NCBI GenBank assembly: GCA_002794775.1
Contig: NBAY01000021.1
Location: 248,001-312,000, forward strand
Reading direction: 5' to 3'
DNA length: 64,000 nucleotides
Source: Porodaedalea pini
Lineage: Eukaryota > Basidiomycota > Agaricomycetes > Hymenochaetales > Hymenochaetaceae
Shown: piece after piece, positions 33,090 to 44,295 of the stretch
How positions within the stretch are numbered: the stretch's first letter is position 1
How the letters are laid out: each line of letters begins with the position of its first letter
The notes under the pieces: model-generated
What the model saw: the letters and a program-made list of their open reading frames with translations, nothing else
Told to the model about the DNA's origin: nothing
Database searches by the model: none
Translations under genes and position numbers: made by a program

Positions 33090-33880
33090 TTTTACGAGTC
33101 GGCCTCCTGAGTTGCGAAGAGTGTGCAGAAGTGGATATCATTAATCGACTGACTGAGGCGTGGTTATTCATCATGGATTGTGGACTGTGCGAGTGCGTCG
33201 ATCGCATCATTCCCTGGTAGAGAGAAGCGTGTGTGAGGTCTAGAAGTATTTCCGACCACCTGTTTAGCAAAAAGAAAAACCTCTTATCTCCGGAAGAGCC
33301 AGCCGTTACTCACTTGTTCTACATGATATGTACGCCTAGCTTTTATATATTCTGCTTCCTGTAATGCAGGAAGTGCGGGAAGTTGATATTGCACTGCACT
33401 GACTTGGGTATAGTTGAATATCGTGGACTGCGGAGTGTACGAGCGTGTCATTCCAGTTTACCTGGCAGAGAGAAGCGAGAGGAACGTGGAATTCTACTGA
33501 GCGAGAAGCATTCTGGGTTATTTATCAAAGGCATCTAGTGTCTGGAGGATTCAACTGCACCCACTCATTTGCATAGATTCGGCCTCCTGAGTTGCGAGAG
33601 GTGCGCAAAGGTGCTTTTATTAGTCCATTGATTGCGGAATGGTTATTCATCAAGAATTAGCGGAGTGTGGAATCGCGAGTTAAGGATGTCAGCAGAGAAG
33701 AGTGAAGAACGGTGAAAGCTGGCTTTGAGCGGAGGAAGAAGGCGAAGTATTCTGATTAATTTCATTCTATTTTTAGCAAAGGGCTTCTATCTCGGAGAGG
33801 CAGATCGGACTCACTCATTTGTAAAATGATGTACATCAATTGGGCACACTATAGAGTCGCGGGAAGTGTGCAGCCGGATC
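33090..33880. repeat. degenerate tandem repeat, about 230-260 bp period, about 3 units
   Basis: Unit starts fall near 33098, 33350, 33579 and 33848. Each has a CCTCCTGAGTTGCG-like start, a GTGGACTG/GGAGTGTG segment about 100 bp later, and a TAGCAAA...CACTCATTTG segment near the end. On the minus strand each unit contains a gtgag...ag pair, so it could derive from repeated exons, but no open frame is kept. Confidence 0.55.
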
Positions 33881-34966
33881 GTTGCAACCCCTGATTGCTC
33901 CAAGGACCAGATGGTAAACTTAGAACTGGAAATGCGTCGGCTTGGCAGCAGAAATGGGAGGCGAGAGTAGAGAAACGATTTTCGCGCGCGTTAGATGGCG
34001 AGCGGTGCGCGCGCGAGGAATTTGGCGGGCGCATTATGATAGCGCCTAGAACCATATGTTTCAGGACTTGTTTTTTTCTCTTGCATGTCGGGCGAGCAGA
34101 AGCGCGTGGCGTGGGTAAGAGAAAGGGTACAGATAAGGGGCCGGACTGAGTTTCAGTTTGCGCGAAGCGAGACGCTAGGTTTATCGGAGACGAAATGAGG
34201 TGATGATATATGATGACAGTTGATGCGTGATGGGAGAACAGAAGCGATTCGGGGACTTGGCATTGGCGATCGAGACTCGGAGTGGATGTGCCGCTGACGA
34301 TATCTCGATGCAATGGCGTCCTAATAATCTACGCTTATTTCTGAGTGAGGGACAGCGCAGACAGAGCGTTGATGAATGCAGAACTGCGAGTTGAGAATCG
34401 GAGAATGAGAAGCTGCGACCCGCGGCGATCGCGGGTACGCTTCTCGCATCTCCCACGGTTTGCATATTGAGTATATTGAATACAGGCCCGGGAGTTAGAA
34501 CGGTGCGGGATGCGATTTCACGGGGAGGGATTTGCGCTTCGCAGCTGCGGGCACGTGGTGCCGGAGCTGCCCGAGAGATCGACGCCAGAGCGACGGGCCA
34601 CGATGAGGGTGCTGCCGTGCAGAGAGTGGCGGCGTGCGTTGTGCGTTTACTTCGCGAACTCGAGTCGAAGACAAGAGGGCTGCGTGCTAGTCCTTAGTGA
34701 GGCGTGCCGTGCGTTGTTCGTGTTGCACAAGTGAAGCAAATGAACAACGTGTGCTCAGCGACGACGGTCGGAGGCGAGTCATCGGAGCGGCAGTGTCCCT
34801 GTGTTGACCCTAAACTACCATATGGGGCAGGCGAGCCTGGAACTCGCCGTTTCTTTTTCTTTTTCTTTTCTTTCTCCTTGTTCTCTGCGTTCACCTTCTT
34901 TCTCTTTCACCGCAGCCTGCCTGCGCACACCACGTTCCTTATCTCTTATAGCTAGACTAGTCGACG
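33881..34966. other. 5' flank of the glutaredoxin-like gene
   Basis: No gene is supported. Overlapping short frames occur on both strands. A pyrimidine-rich tract (34850-34910, mostly TTTCTTT/CTT) lies 60-110 bp before the ATG at 34967, a common arrangement in fungal promoters. Confidence 0.4.
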
Positions 34967-36543
34967 ATGGCCCACCGCCGTACTCCCTCTCTTCTCCAAG
35001 CAATGCACTCGACAACGACAACAACGACGAAGGACGAAGAAAGTCCGGTGCTGAGTGCGACGGGCGTCGGGATCGCTGCCGTCGTGGCCGCTGCGGCGAC
35101 CGCGCTCTCCCCCGTGGCATCCGTATGTTTCCACCTTTTCTGATCTTTTGTCATCCGTACATATATATTTTTCATCTTTCTTCCCTGTTACTTGACCCCA
35201 CCCTTCTCTTCGCGTCCCTACCTCCCTCCCGATCCATCTAACATCTCATATCTCCCGGTTCTCCTTTGCGCTTCCCATATCCCCCATATCTCCTCAATCT
35301 TTACATATATCTCTCCTCATACTTATTTTCATCCTCTGACGAAATCCATGCAGGCCCTCCCCAGCATGCGCTCCTCCATGAGCCTTGACAGTGACGACGA
35401 CTCCATGTCCATGTCCTCCCTCGATCTGCTCATGCCGCCCTCCCCGGGCACGCCCTCAAAGCTCGTCCCGCACCCTCCTCGCTTCCAGACCGCCCCTTCG
35501 TCCACGTCGCGCTCCCCGCTGGCGAAGGCTCAGCCCTCCTTGCGAAGGTTCGTCTCCCGCCTCATCGCAACGCTTTCCTCGAGCGCACCGGGTCTTCCAC
35601 TCAAGTCACCCCACCTCTCCCCTTCCTCCTCGCACTCCTTCAACCTATCGTCGTTGCCCACAAGAGTGCATGTCCCCGTACGCCGGCGTGCGACTTTCCT
35701 CGCCCTGCTTACGCTTATTGCCCTCTGCGCTTGGACACTCTTCACCACCTCGCTCGCAGAACGCGAGACTAGCGCCCATGCGTACTCGGATGGGGTGCTG
35801 CGGGGGTGGAAAGACTGGCGTAACAAAGCGCAGCACCGCGAAGCAGAGGAGCGCAGACGCTTGCTGAGCAGCGCGTCATTCCGTGCAGCCGTGCTCTCTG
35901 CTTCTTCGGACGCGTCTTCCCTTTCCAATACGGGACCCGCGCGAAGACCACACCCGCCCTCGTCGAATTCCAATTTACCCTCTAACGCGAATGCCGTCAC
36001 GTTGACTCTAACACCTGCCGACGAGCTCGCAGCGCTTACAGCCTTCATGGCGCTCTTCCGTGGAATGCTCTCCCCCCAAACGTCGACCCATCCCTACCGC
36101 TTGACCCTACAATCATCCTCGATTTTGATCCGTCCCACCCGCGCGCGCGCGACGAGCTGGCCGCGCTGCGGCGCGAGACATGGCAGCTTAACCCCGTCGT
36201 GCTTTTCGGCAAGGCGAGGCATGCAGGGACGCGTGAGGTGCGCGCGGCTCTTGAAAAACTGGGCGTGGTCGATGAGGAGGTGATGCAATTTGAACTGGGG
36301 GAAAGGGTGGATGGCAGTGTCGTTATGGGTGTTCTGGAGCGACTCGTCTCTTCCTTCGACACGTCTCCCGATTCGGATGCGGAGAAACCAGCACAACTTG
36401 ACCTGCCCCTCCTCCTCATTGGTGGACGCCCTATTCGTGCTGCGGACTTCCCCGCACTCGCGGAGGGCTGGGAGCTCGAGCGCTTGTTGCGCGAAGCCGG
36501 TGTTCGGATGGTGGTTGGGGGGAAGAAGAAGAAGGGACATTAA
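34967..36543 (+). CDS. membrane-anchored glutaredoxin-fold protein lacking the catalytic cysteine (apparent frameshift)
   Basis: Exon 1 is 34967..35122. The intron 35123..35353 (gtatgt...gcag) leads in phase to exon 2. The N-terminal half is Ser/Pro-rich, with one transmembrane helix (TFLALLTLIALCAWTLF) around residue 165-185, then a charged stalk. The C-terminal domain reads NPVVLFGKARHAGTREVRAA, then PLLLIGGRPIRAADFPAL and LERLLREAGV. This is the glutaredoxin layout of secretory-pathway Grx6/Grx7-type proteins, but CPYS/CGFS is replaced by KARHAG, with no cysteine. Between the stalk (frame ending FMALFRG, about 36060) and the domain (WNALPPNVDPSLPLDP) the frame changes without a plausible intron. 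That is either a real frameshift or a sequence error. The stop is at 36541..36543. Confidence 0.6.
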
Positions 36544-39500
36544 GAGCGCTGATGCGCTTTGTTTGGCTTGAGGGTCGGGGATTGGTGGAGGGGGACGGGC
36601 ACGCGTCAAACGGGGAGGAGGGCGCGGGTCGCTCGTCTCTCGCTTCAGCGCTGATGCGCACGCGCACGCGCATTTGCGGTGCGCCAAGTGCTCAATCCGA
36701 TGCCAGCGCGGAGATGCGCCCTCGCCCCCACAGACGAAGTATATCGTCTGTCATTCACGGTGCTGGACTCCCTTCTCGGTCCGGTCCGGTCCGGTCCATC
36801 CACCTCAACTCAACTCGATTCGTTCCATGCCAACACACTGTGATATAGGGCTTTAATACTCATTGGGCCAACGTGCGATACGCTGTGGTTGTACATCGAA
36901 CATTCTCGGCTTTGGCTTCAATTCTGGTTCTGCGCTCCTTTTTTTTTGTGTTCATTCATTCACTCGCTCGCTCTTTTCTCTTGCAACATTCATATTTTTA
37001 TTCTTGCGGTTTACAACTAACTACCTGTACAACAAATAGCACAGGTTTCTTTTGGTTTGTGGTTTGTGGTTATGGTTCTCTTTCCTCTCTCTCCCTCTCT
37101 TTCGCTCACCTCATTACCTCCTCCACTTCCCTCTTCCTTTCGCTTTCCCATAGTCCTCTCCACATTATCCTCCCTTCGAACGGACTTCATATGCAGTCTG
37201 ACAAGCATAGTACGACAATGTTTAGAAATACAGGTACAGATACAATGTTAGAATGTGATAGAGATCAAATGATGCTTGGTTGACGGGGGTGAACATGAAT
37301 GAATATTCGACAAATCGTCTCTTCGGACGGTTCGGAATAACAGTTATTTCGCGAAACTGTTCTAGGTGTAAAACATTCTTGAGGTGGAATGAGCGCTTGA
37401 CGTCGGCACCCTTGTTTAACTCTCTGCATTCGTGAGCATTTATGGTAGGTATTAGAATGAGACGAGACAGTCGTTGACACAGCTCTCTCCATTTTCGAGA
37501 TTAAATATTCGAGGCTCGGGAGTCGGGAGGAGTGGTGCAGCGATCTCCGGAACAACCATTCATTCTCCGACAACTGAACCCTCGGGGCCGGTCTCGATGT
37601 TGCTTACCCCACAGCAAGGATACGCACAGAATGATCTAGAGCACGTTATCCACGTTTCCCACAGACCATATGCATTTCGGGTTCCCCCCCCCAATACACC
37701 ACTCTCTGTACAAAATGATCAAGGCACACTGTCTAGCAGAGGATTTCTCGGAAAATAGGTAGTTGGTTTCCGCTTATCGGTGAGTGCCTCTCTTCCCTCT
37801 TCTTCTTACTCCAAGGCGTCAGAAAGCAGACGGCGCACTTGTACAATGTACAACTCAGATTGTCCGCGACTGTGCCCTTTCCAAAATCCCGAACTCGCTC
37901 GGTTTGAGTATTCCATCCTTGGTTTGAAGTGACTGCTTCTTGGAGTCCTGACAGACGCTTCTCACAGAAGCGTCGCGGTCGATCCCGCACGCGCTCGCCA
38001 TCACCGTCTGATCCACGGCTCGTGGGCAGGACAGTGTGGCACTGCCGATGAATACCGAATTGTGAGGCCAACAGAGACCCCCGCCTCTTCTGGAGACCAC
38101 AGTCTGATACAGGTCCATTTCGAGCGTGCGGCTTTTTTCTCCTCTTGTACGCTCAATGCAGGTCTCGAGCCTTGATCCTGTCCTTCGAGAGGCAGCGCGG
38201 AGGACCTGGAGGCAGCGCGTCTTACTCTGTTTGTATGCGTTTCATTTGTTCACTTCACGTGGGGAACTGTCGATCATGTGGATCGAGGATGAAAAGATGC
38301 TGAATGCGGTTGGCGCAATAAAGCAGCTGATTTTGAGGAGTGGTTTAGAAGCGGACGGAGGGTGACCGTTGTATATGCCTGGTCACAAGCCTGAGAACGA
38401 GCAGACAGATAGATGGAATGGTCAAGAAGACGTCGGGGAAGCATATCTGTCGTCCGCCTCGCCTGAATACAGTTATACACTCAGAGGTGCACACGCTGAG
38501 CAATATGACGTGCATTACCTCATTTTCTCTAATATTCAGATGCGTGAATGATACGAAAGATGGGTATAGTCGGACTGACGAATTATGAGATGTGAGTGTA
38601 GCGCGTGACACGGCACGGACGATCCCGCTCGGCGCTTATTCAAACTTTTAAGATCAGAATGCTCGTGCTCAGGGTGCAATGCAGGCTCGAGGTCAGCCCC
38701 TGTCCATGTGTTTCATATAAACCCTCTTGTCGGATACCAAGCTCCCCATCATCATCTCCCTTCCCCCCACGCTTCTTCCTCCTCCCGTGCCTCTTTCCCA
38801 TGAAATATAGACCCCTCTGAACTCCGCACACTGGGCTCTTCTCTGGCAAACACTGAGAATCATACGCAGAATGACTGACTCGGAGGTATACTGTCTCGCA
38901 GAGCTCTGTGCTGTTGGCATTGGTCAGCGGCTCTCAGGGGTACTCTTTCGACTTCAGGATCGGACTAGAAACGCAACTTACAATATACATACGCTTTTCA
39001 CGACTCGGATTCACTGCGACTTGCCTCCTTGGAGACCCAGGACCAGTCACTGAGGACCATTTCTTAGCGTGTGTAGCTATGGACGGTCGACTGAGACCTA
39101 CCCTGTTCTCTCCTGGAGGCAACGCGGTCGATCACGAGTACGTGTCTCCTCGGGCTTCAGTCGTTAGCACCATGTCTCGAACATCCGCTAATAAGGATGA
39201 ACATGCGAGGTAGACCTTTGGCACTTCCCACTGTTCGTCATGCCTTGTTAAGCCTCGTGTCATCTCGTACTTTCGGATGCTACACAGAGAATGTAACTCG
39301 AGAGGAAGGTAAACCTTCCTTTCTCCTTTGTACCTACCCTCTCTCGTCTCCCCTTTTCTTATAGAGGACAGAGGTGGCTGTGAGAGACTATCAGTTGCCG
39401 TGACTATTGGCTTGGGAGACGACCAGACCTGTGAGTTTTAAATAGCGCCCTTATTGCTACGCTCCTCAGTCTAAGGCTCGCTGCTTGCCATACAAGGATC

Positions 39501-40349
39501 TCAATCAGGATTTGAAGAGAAATTTTCTTCTCCTCTTCAATTTCTTTCGTGGATCTCGCATGGCTAGCGCAGTTGAGACCTTTGCATGTGCGTTGGCTAC
39601 CCGGGATCTCTCTTGTTAAGTTGAGCAGTGGATGTCGCTGCCGATGACTGTGTTGCACATTCCTGTTGCACGCATTCGCTTGGACCAATGTTTGTCAGTG
39701 AGGTAAACTCCTTTTGACACCCTCTCCCCACCATTTCTCACATAACTTGCACAGCTTATACTTGGAGCGGGCAGATTTATAGAGTGCTAGCGATTCAAAA
39801 TGATCACCAGCGCCATGCGCTCGAGGGTGAGCAGGTCCCCTTTTACTTTTCTCTCGTCCGTGGCGCATACACCCAGGCCAATCGACATAGTGCGGCCCTC
39901 TTCAACTTGTCTGAAGGGCAAGCAGGAGTCGTGGCTGATGTGTAGGCTCCCGTGCATGAGGGTGGTACTGTGAATGTAATTGTTTTCCTCCGCGTCTATG
40001 TCTCGTCTTCCTGTAGCGTGTCCATGAAGTGTGGCCATCGACTTATCCCATAATGGTGCTGTATATTCTAGGCGCTCATAAGGAGGTTCGAGACTGTGGC
40101 TTTTCCGAGCCGCTGTAGAAGTGTAAGCTTAAGGCGTGCGATCTGATGAATGGGCATATCATGCCGCACGTTTTGATGTTCCTTCTTGTCTTTCAATTTT
40201 ATGGCTTACGACAGATTAATAATCTCATATGATACCGCCCATGCGTCTGCATGCTTACTTCCGATCTTTCGGAGATAATGCAGCTGTCTGGATTGATTGC
40301 ACAAGCTAGTCACGTTGCTAAGCTCATGTTAATTGCTTGTTTTAATGCT
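36544..40349. other. 3' flank and long gene-poor region
   Basis: 36780-36797 holds a short GGTCC tandem run. 36900-37180 is pyrimidine-rich. Frames up to about 136 codons occur (36873, 37474, 38908, minus 37733, 39404 and 39787), but none has a recognisable domain or matching exons. I see no supported gene here. Confidence 0.4.
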
Positions 40350-40825
40350 ATTCGTTTATTCGTTTATCGAGTGTTTCTAGTTTCATTTGTATTTTTGCTG
40401 GCGTCAAACTTAGTATTTGTTCTAACACTCGGCTTGAACGTCGACGCCACCAAAAAAAGTGCGAGCGTCGGTATCAGTCAACACAAGAGTATGTATGACC
40501 TTGAGAAGTACTGCGAGGGAACGAGCGCAGCAGGTATAGGCACATCACACGAGACGCCCTAAGATGCCACACGTTGAGCAAATAATGACTCGATAAACTG
40601 ACTGGACAATGCGACGATTCAAACACGATGTTGATCCAATGACTATCATCGCACAAGTAGCAAGATTAACAAACATAGCAAGAGCATTATGAGGTTCCCT
40701 ATATCACGGGATGCTGCAAAGTATAAAGCGTCTGATAATCGAAAATAGCGCGTTTAACAAGAGTAGTACATGTGTACTGATGAATCTAACATCAATCTTC
40801 CCGTCGTGTCAGTATGGGTAGACAA
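40350..40825 (-). repeat. segmental duplicate, inverted relative of 29490-29960
   Basis: The reverse complement aligns with 29490..29960, ending at the 3' end of an orphan gene copy (see the next entry). Confidence 0.6.
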
Positions 40826-40940
40826 GCGAGCAAGGTCCCCAGTACCAGTCTGAAAATGACAGGTACCACTTCGGCTTTTCCTCCTCTATCTGCAAGAATA
40901 TCCTGAGTTTCTCAATATCCTCTGCGGACGGGCAAAGAGT
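40809..40940 (-). pseudogene. orphan protein family member 3, 3' relic
   Basis: The minus strand reads PSAEDIEKLRIFLQ, EEEKPKWYLS and DWYWGP, then SLVYPY and a TGA (40809..40811). It matches the last 40 or so codons of the gene at 18274..18894, with one codon-sized insertion. Nothing of the 5' part of the gene is found to the right, so this is a truncated copy. Confidence 0.75.
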
Positions 40941-42459
40941 CTATATGAAGTACTCTCAGTTGAATCACAAAGAAATCGCGCGCAAGTGCACGTGTTGGTA
41001 GGTCATGTCCTCAAGAACACGGTGGGGGATAGAGACAAATTTTTTGAATTTGGGTGCGATAGGCTCATCTCACAATTGGTCGATTGATCGAAGAAAGCAA
41101 AGCATCTCACCCGTATCCATAGCGGAGCAGGGGTTGGTACAGACCGACGGAGGGTTGACAGAGAAGAGCCAGAGCTGCAGCTAGTAGTTACTGTAGTTCT
41201 CACATTTTGTAGACGCGCTTCACGCGTCGCAGTGGATCCATCATCCCAATTGCGCACTAGCCTGCCCTCTGTCCGTCTCTATCCAGTCGTCCCGCCCGTT
41301 CCAGTAGCTTACAGACAACACAGATCAGAAACTCGGATCGGCATTCGTTCTGCCAGACCAGGGTGCCCACGAGCGAGGTCGTGTCGAGCTTTGTATTTGA
41401 ATATTCAATGGATATATCGCCGGTGCAGGAGCTTGCGCGAATCGTGGTTAGCAAGTGAGCATGAGCCGTAGTGTTTAGCATGTTAAATATAAGTGTTGGT
41501 TCAGTTGTTTGTGCAGTACAATACACCCATGAAGGCCCTGTTGTTTATCTTTGCGTATTGCAGATTCAGAACGCACGCCCGTGATGCGGACTGAAAACCC
41601 ACAATTATACGAGAAAAAGTTCGGTATAAATAACAACGGGATGTCGCAGAGTTTGCTTGTACAATTGAGTAGTATAGAAAGCAGAGTGCATAGCAATAGC
41701 AATATGGGAGTACCGGTACCGGTGAATCCATTCGAAAACATTTACGTCCACCGTCTATATGGCCGGGTAACAGCCGAGTGATGCCCTCAGTACTAGCCTG
41801 TGGAGGATATTTACTAGAGTTTCCGCGCGCCTATGCTCTGGGTTGGAATATATGACGAGTAGTTCATGATCAAAGCTGCGACTTTACACCGCCGATCTGC
41901 GTCGATCGGTTGTTCTTGTTTGGTGAGCCTGACGTAATGCACTCAAACGTCAACCGCGACGACGCTACTAGTACTCTCTGGCCGCAGTGCCAACGCAATC
42001 GACCTCGGACATGCCAAATTCGACCGAAAATGCAGAGGAGAGAACGAATGAATGAGGATAAAATATTCACGGGTAGTTGTACGTCGTTCAAATGACTTCT
42101 TGGCAGTGCCTTTGCTCATTTCCATTCATCGCACGTAGACGCCTGTCTCCGGTATACCTGGGTGTCTTGTACCCCTCATACTGCCAATTGTGATTGAATC
42201 GCGCGTTCCAGTTCATTCATCATGTCCAACACAATACAGACCATGGCACTGGTCTTCGTGGCTTTCAGAATGTCCAGCGTTCTTGCACGCATCCACATTT
42301 CAGCGCTTTCTACTTTACCCTTCTCCTTTGGTGCAAAAAAAGGAAAATTTGAATGATAGCCTATATCGTGACGCGATTGCATTCTACACTGGTACGCAGT
42401 GCTAGGTTATTTGGTGCGCGCACGCATATCTCAGGAAGGTCTCATCGTACGTCCCTCCT
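40941..42459. other. gene-poor region
   Basis: Short frames on both strands (41232, 41475 minus, 41551, 42176 minus) carry no domain. No gene is supported. Confidence 0.4.
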
Positions 42460-44110
42460 TTCGACTTTCCTTCCAGAGAATGACTCTTACGCTTTTGTCG
42501 ATATAGAGATGTACCGAGAACCTCGCGCACGCTGCGGCAGTATGTACCCTTGGGAGCTCATATAGCACTTTGTTTGGCATCCGGCCTTTCTACGAGCTCG
42601 TCTCTCCGCCGCCTCTCTTCCTTCACTAAAACCTTCCTCACCACGAGTGGGAAAAATGAATCAAGCGAAATCCGCGTACACGCTTACTACGGGTCCCCCT
42701 CGCGTCGTTCTTGCCAGTGCTCAGGCACTATTTTCACTGAATCTCCTTCAGCTTCTTCCGACTGTTCTCTTTTGCTGAATACCTTCGCTCGACTTATTTG
42801 CCGCCCTCCGTGTGACGCTCGGCATTCCGCCCGACTCCTCGCGTCCTCTGCTCTCCTTGACACACCCGGATCCAATCACAGCCTTGGTATATTCAAAACG
42901 CTATATACATCGCATCGCATCTTCCATGGATGGAACTGGATTCTGAACTATTGGAGGGGTGGCAGAGGATGGTGACACGCGATCGTGTTCGTGCCTTTGG
43001 TGCGTCCATCATTTCTCTCATAATCAGCGCTTTGGCCTGATTCCTTGATTTGCTCGGTTACAACCGAACGTTTGACAGGTACCATTGTTCCCTGTCTTTC
43101 GCGGTCTCAACCCTGATCCTCTTCCTGAGTCTATAAGTGCTACTGTTTTGCTTTTTTCATGGTCATATCGTCTTATTTCTTTGTCTGGTCGTAGCATATC
43201 GATATGGTATGTTCGCTCCCCTCACCATTATTAATGTCATGGTTGATACCGTTATTCTTGTTTCCTTGCAGCTATACAAGGCATGGATGCGGAATCATCG
43301 AGCTGCTTCCGGGCTTAGCTCGTTCTGCTGATCAAACACAACCTCGTTCGGCTAGGCACAAGTCTCAACTTCAAATCTACCTTCCGCCATGGGATCCAAT
43401 TTTGTCATGATCGAAATAAAATTGGCACATTGCTATCACCTTGACAGGGTTCTTAGGGTCTGGAGCTGGTTCTTTGGAGTCGTTTGAGACATGAGCGGGC
43501 GAGTGCTGGTCATTGACGCCCCATTTACTGTAAGTCTAAATTGTCTCCAAACGCAGGAAGTGGAGACTAATAGTCGACCTTTTCAGCTGCTAGGTGCTTT
43601 CCTCAACGTGCCAGTGTCGGTATTCTTTATCGGAATCGAGCACTGTCAAGGCCTCATACCCCAAGACGAGTTGCTTCGATGCCGGCGACGGTGGCCGTGA
43701 CGGAGAGCACCGTACTGTCACATCTCCGTGCTCTTGTGCATGTAGGTCTACGAACGCACACGCATCGGACCGCAGGCTACTATTGTACATGCGCCTCACT
43801 GTCAGAATCGATGTTCGCGCAGAAAGACGATGACTGCAATAACGCTGATAATGATGATCGTGCGGGGTGATCCTGGGATGATGGAGAGGAACGTTGGCGC
43901 TCACGACCTGTTATCTGCAGTGTCTATCAAGGAGTGCAGACGGCTCAGTGCATGCGTGATGGGGACGATGGTAATATGGATCACGAGGCGCAGTATATGG
44001 CTCGAACGTACATTCATTGCACCGCTTGCTGCTCCTCTTCCATTAGCTTTTACTTTCACCGCACTTGCTTGTATCTGCCAGCTGATCTATAGAAGCGGTT
44101 CATCCAAGTT
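42460..44110 (+). pseudogene. decayed orphan membrane-protein gene, copy B (inverted relative of 4065-5600)
   Basis: It is collinear with the reverse complement of 4065..5600. The 5' part reads FVDIEMYREPRARCGSMYPW then ELI and a stop, close to the YREP-x-AR-x-GG-x-x-x-WEL start of an Agaricomycete orphan membrane family. Later come VVAYRYG and a gtatgt...tgcag intron (about 43207-43270) conserved in copy A. A TAA (about 43134) precedes the hydrophobic block in both copies. No continuous frame survives. The two copies were thus probably already damaged, or share an intron that decayed, before or soon after duplication. Confidence 0.55.
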
Positions 44111-44295
44111 CTATGTGGTCGAGGTTCACCTCACGACAGTCTGACACATTCACAACGATATTATTGTACAATAGGATGTCTAAAGGATCACAATACTTCA
44201 CTGACTAGATTCGTGATGTACTATGAACACGAGACTTATCTGCAGACAAGAATTGACATTACTATGATAGTTCCTGTGAAAAGAATATAAAATCC

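Noticed and set aside
33090..33880. Possible CRISPR-like array
   Set aside because: Units are about 250 bp and degenerate, with no short identical repeats or unique spacers; the host is a eukaryote.
37265..40038. Several 80-110 codon frames on both strands
   Set aside because: No domains, no splice-linked partners and no second copy.
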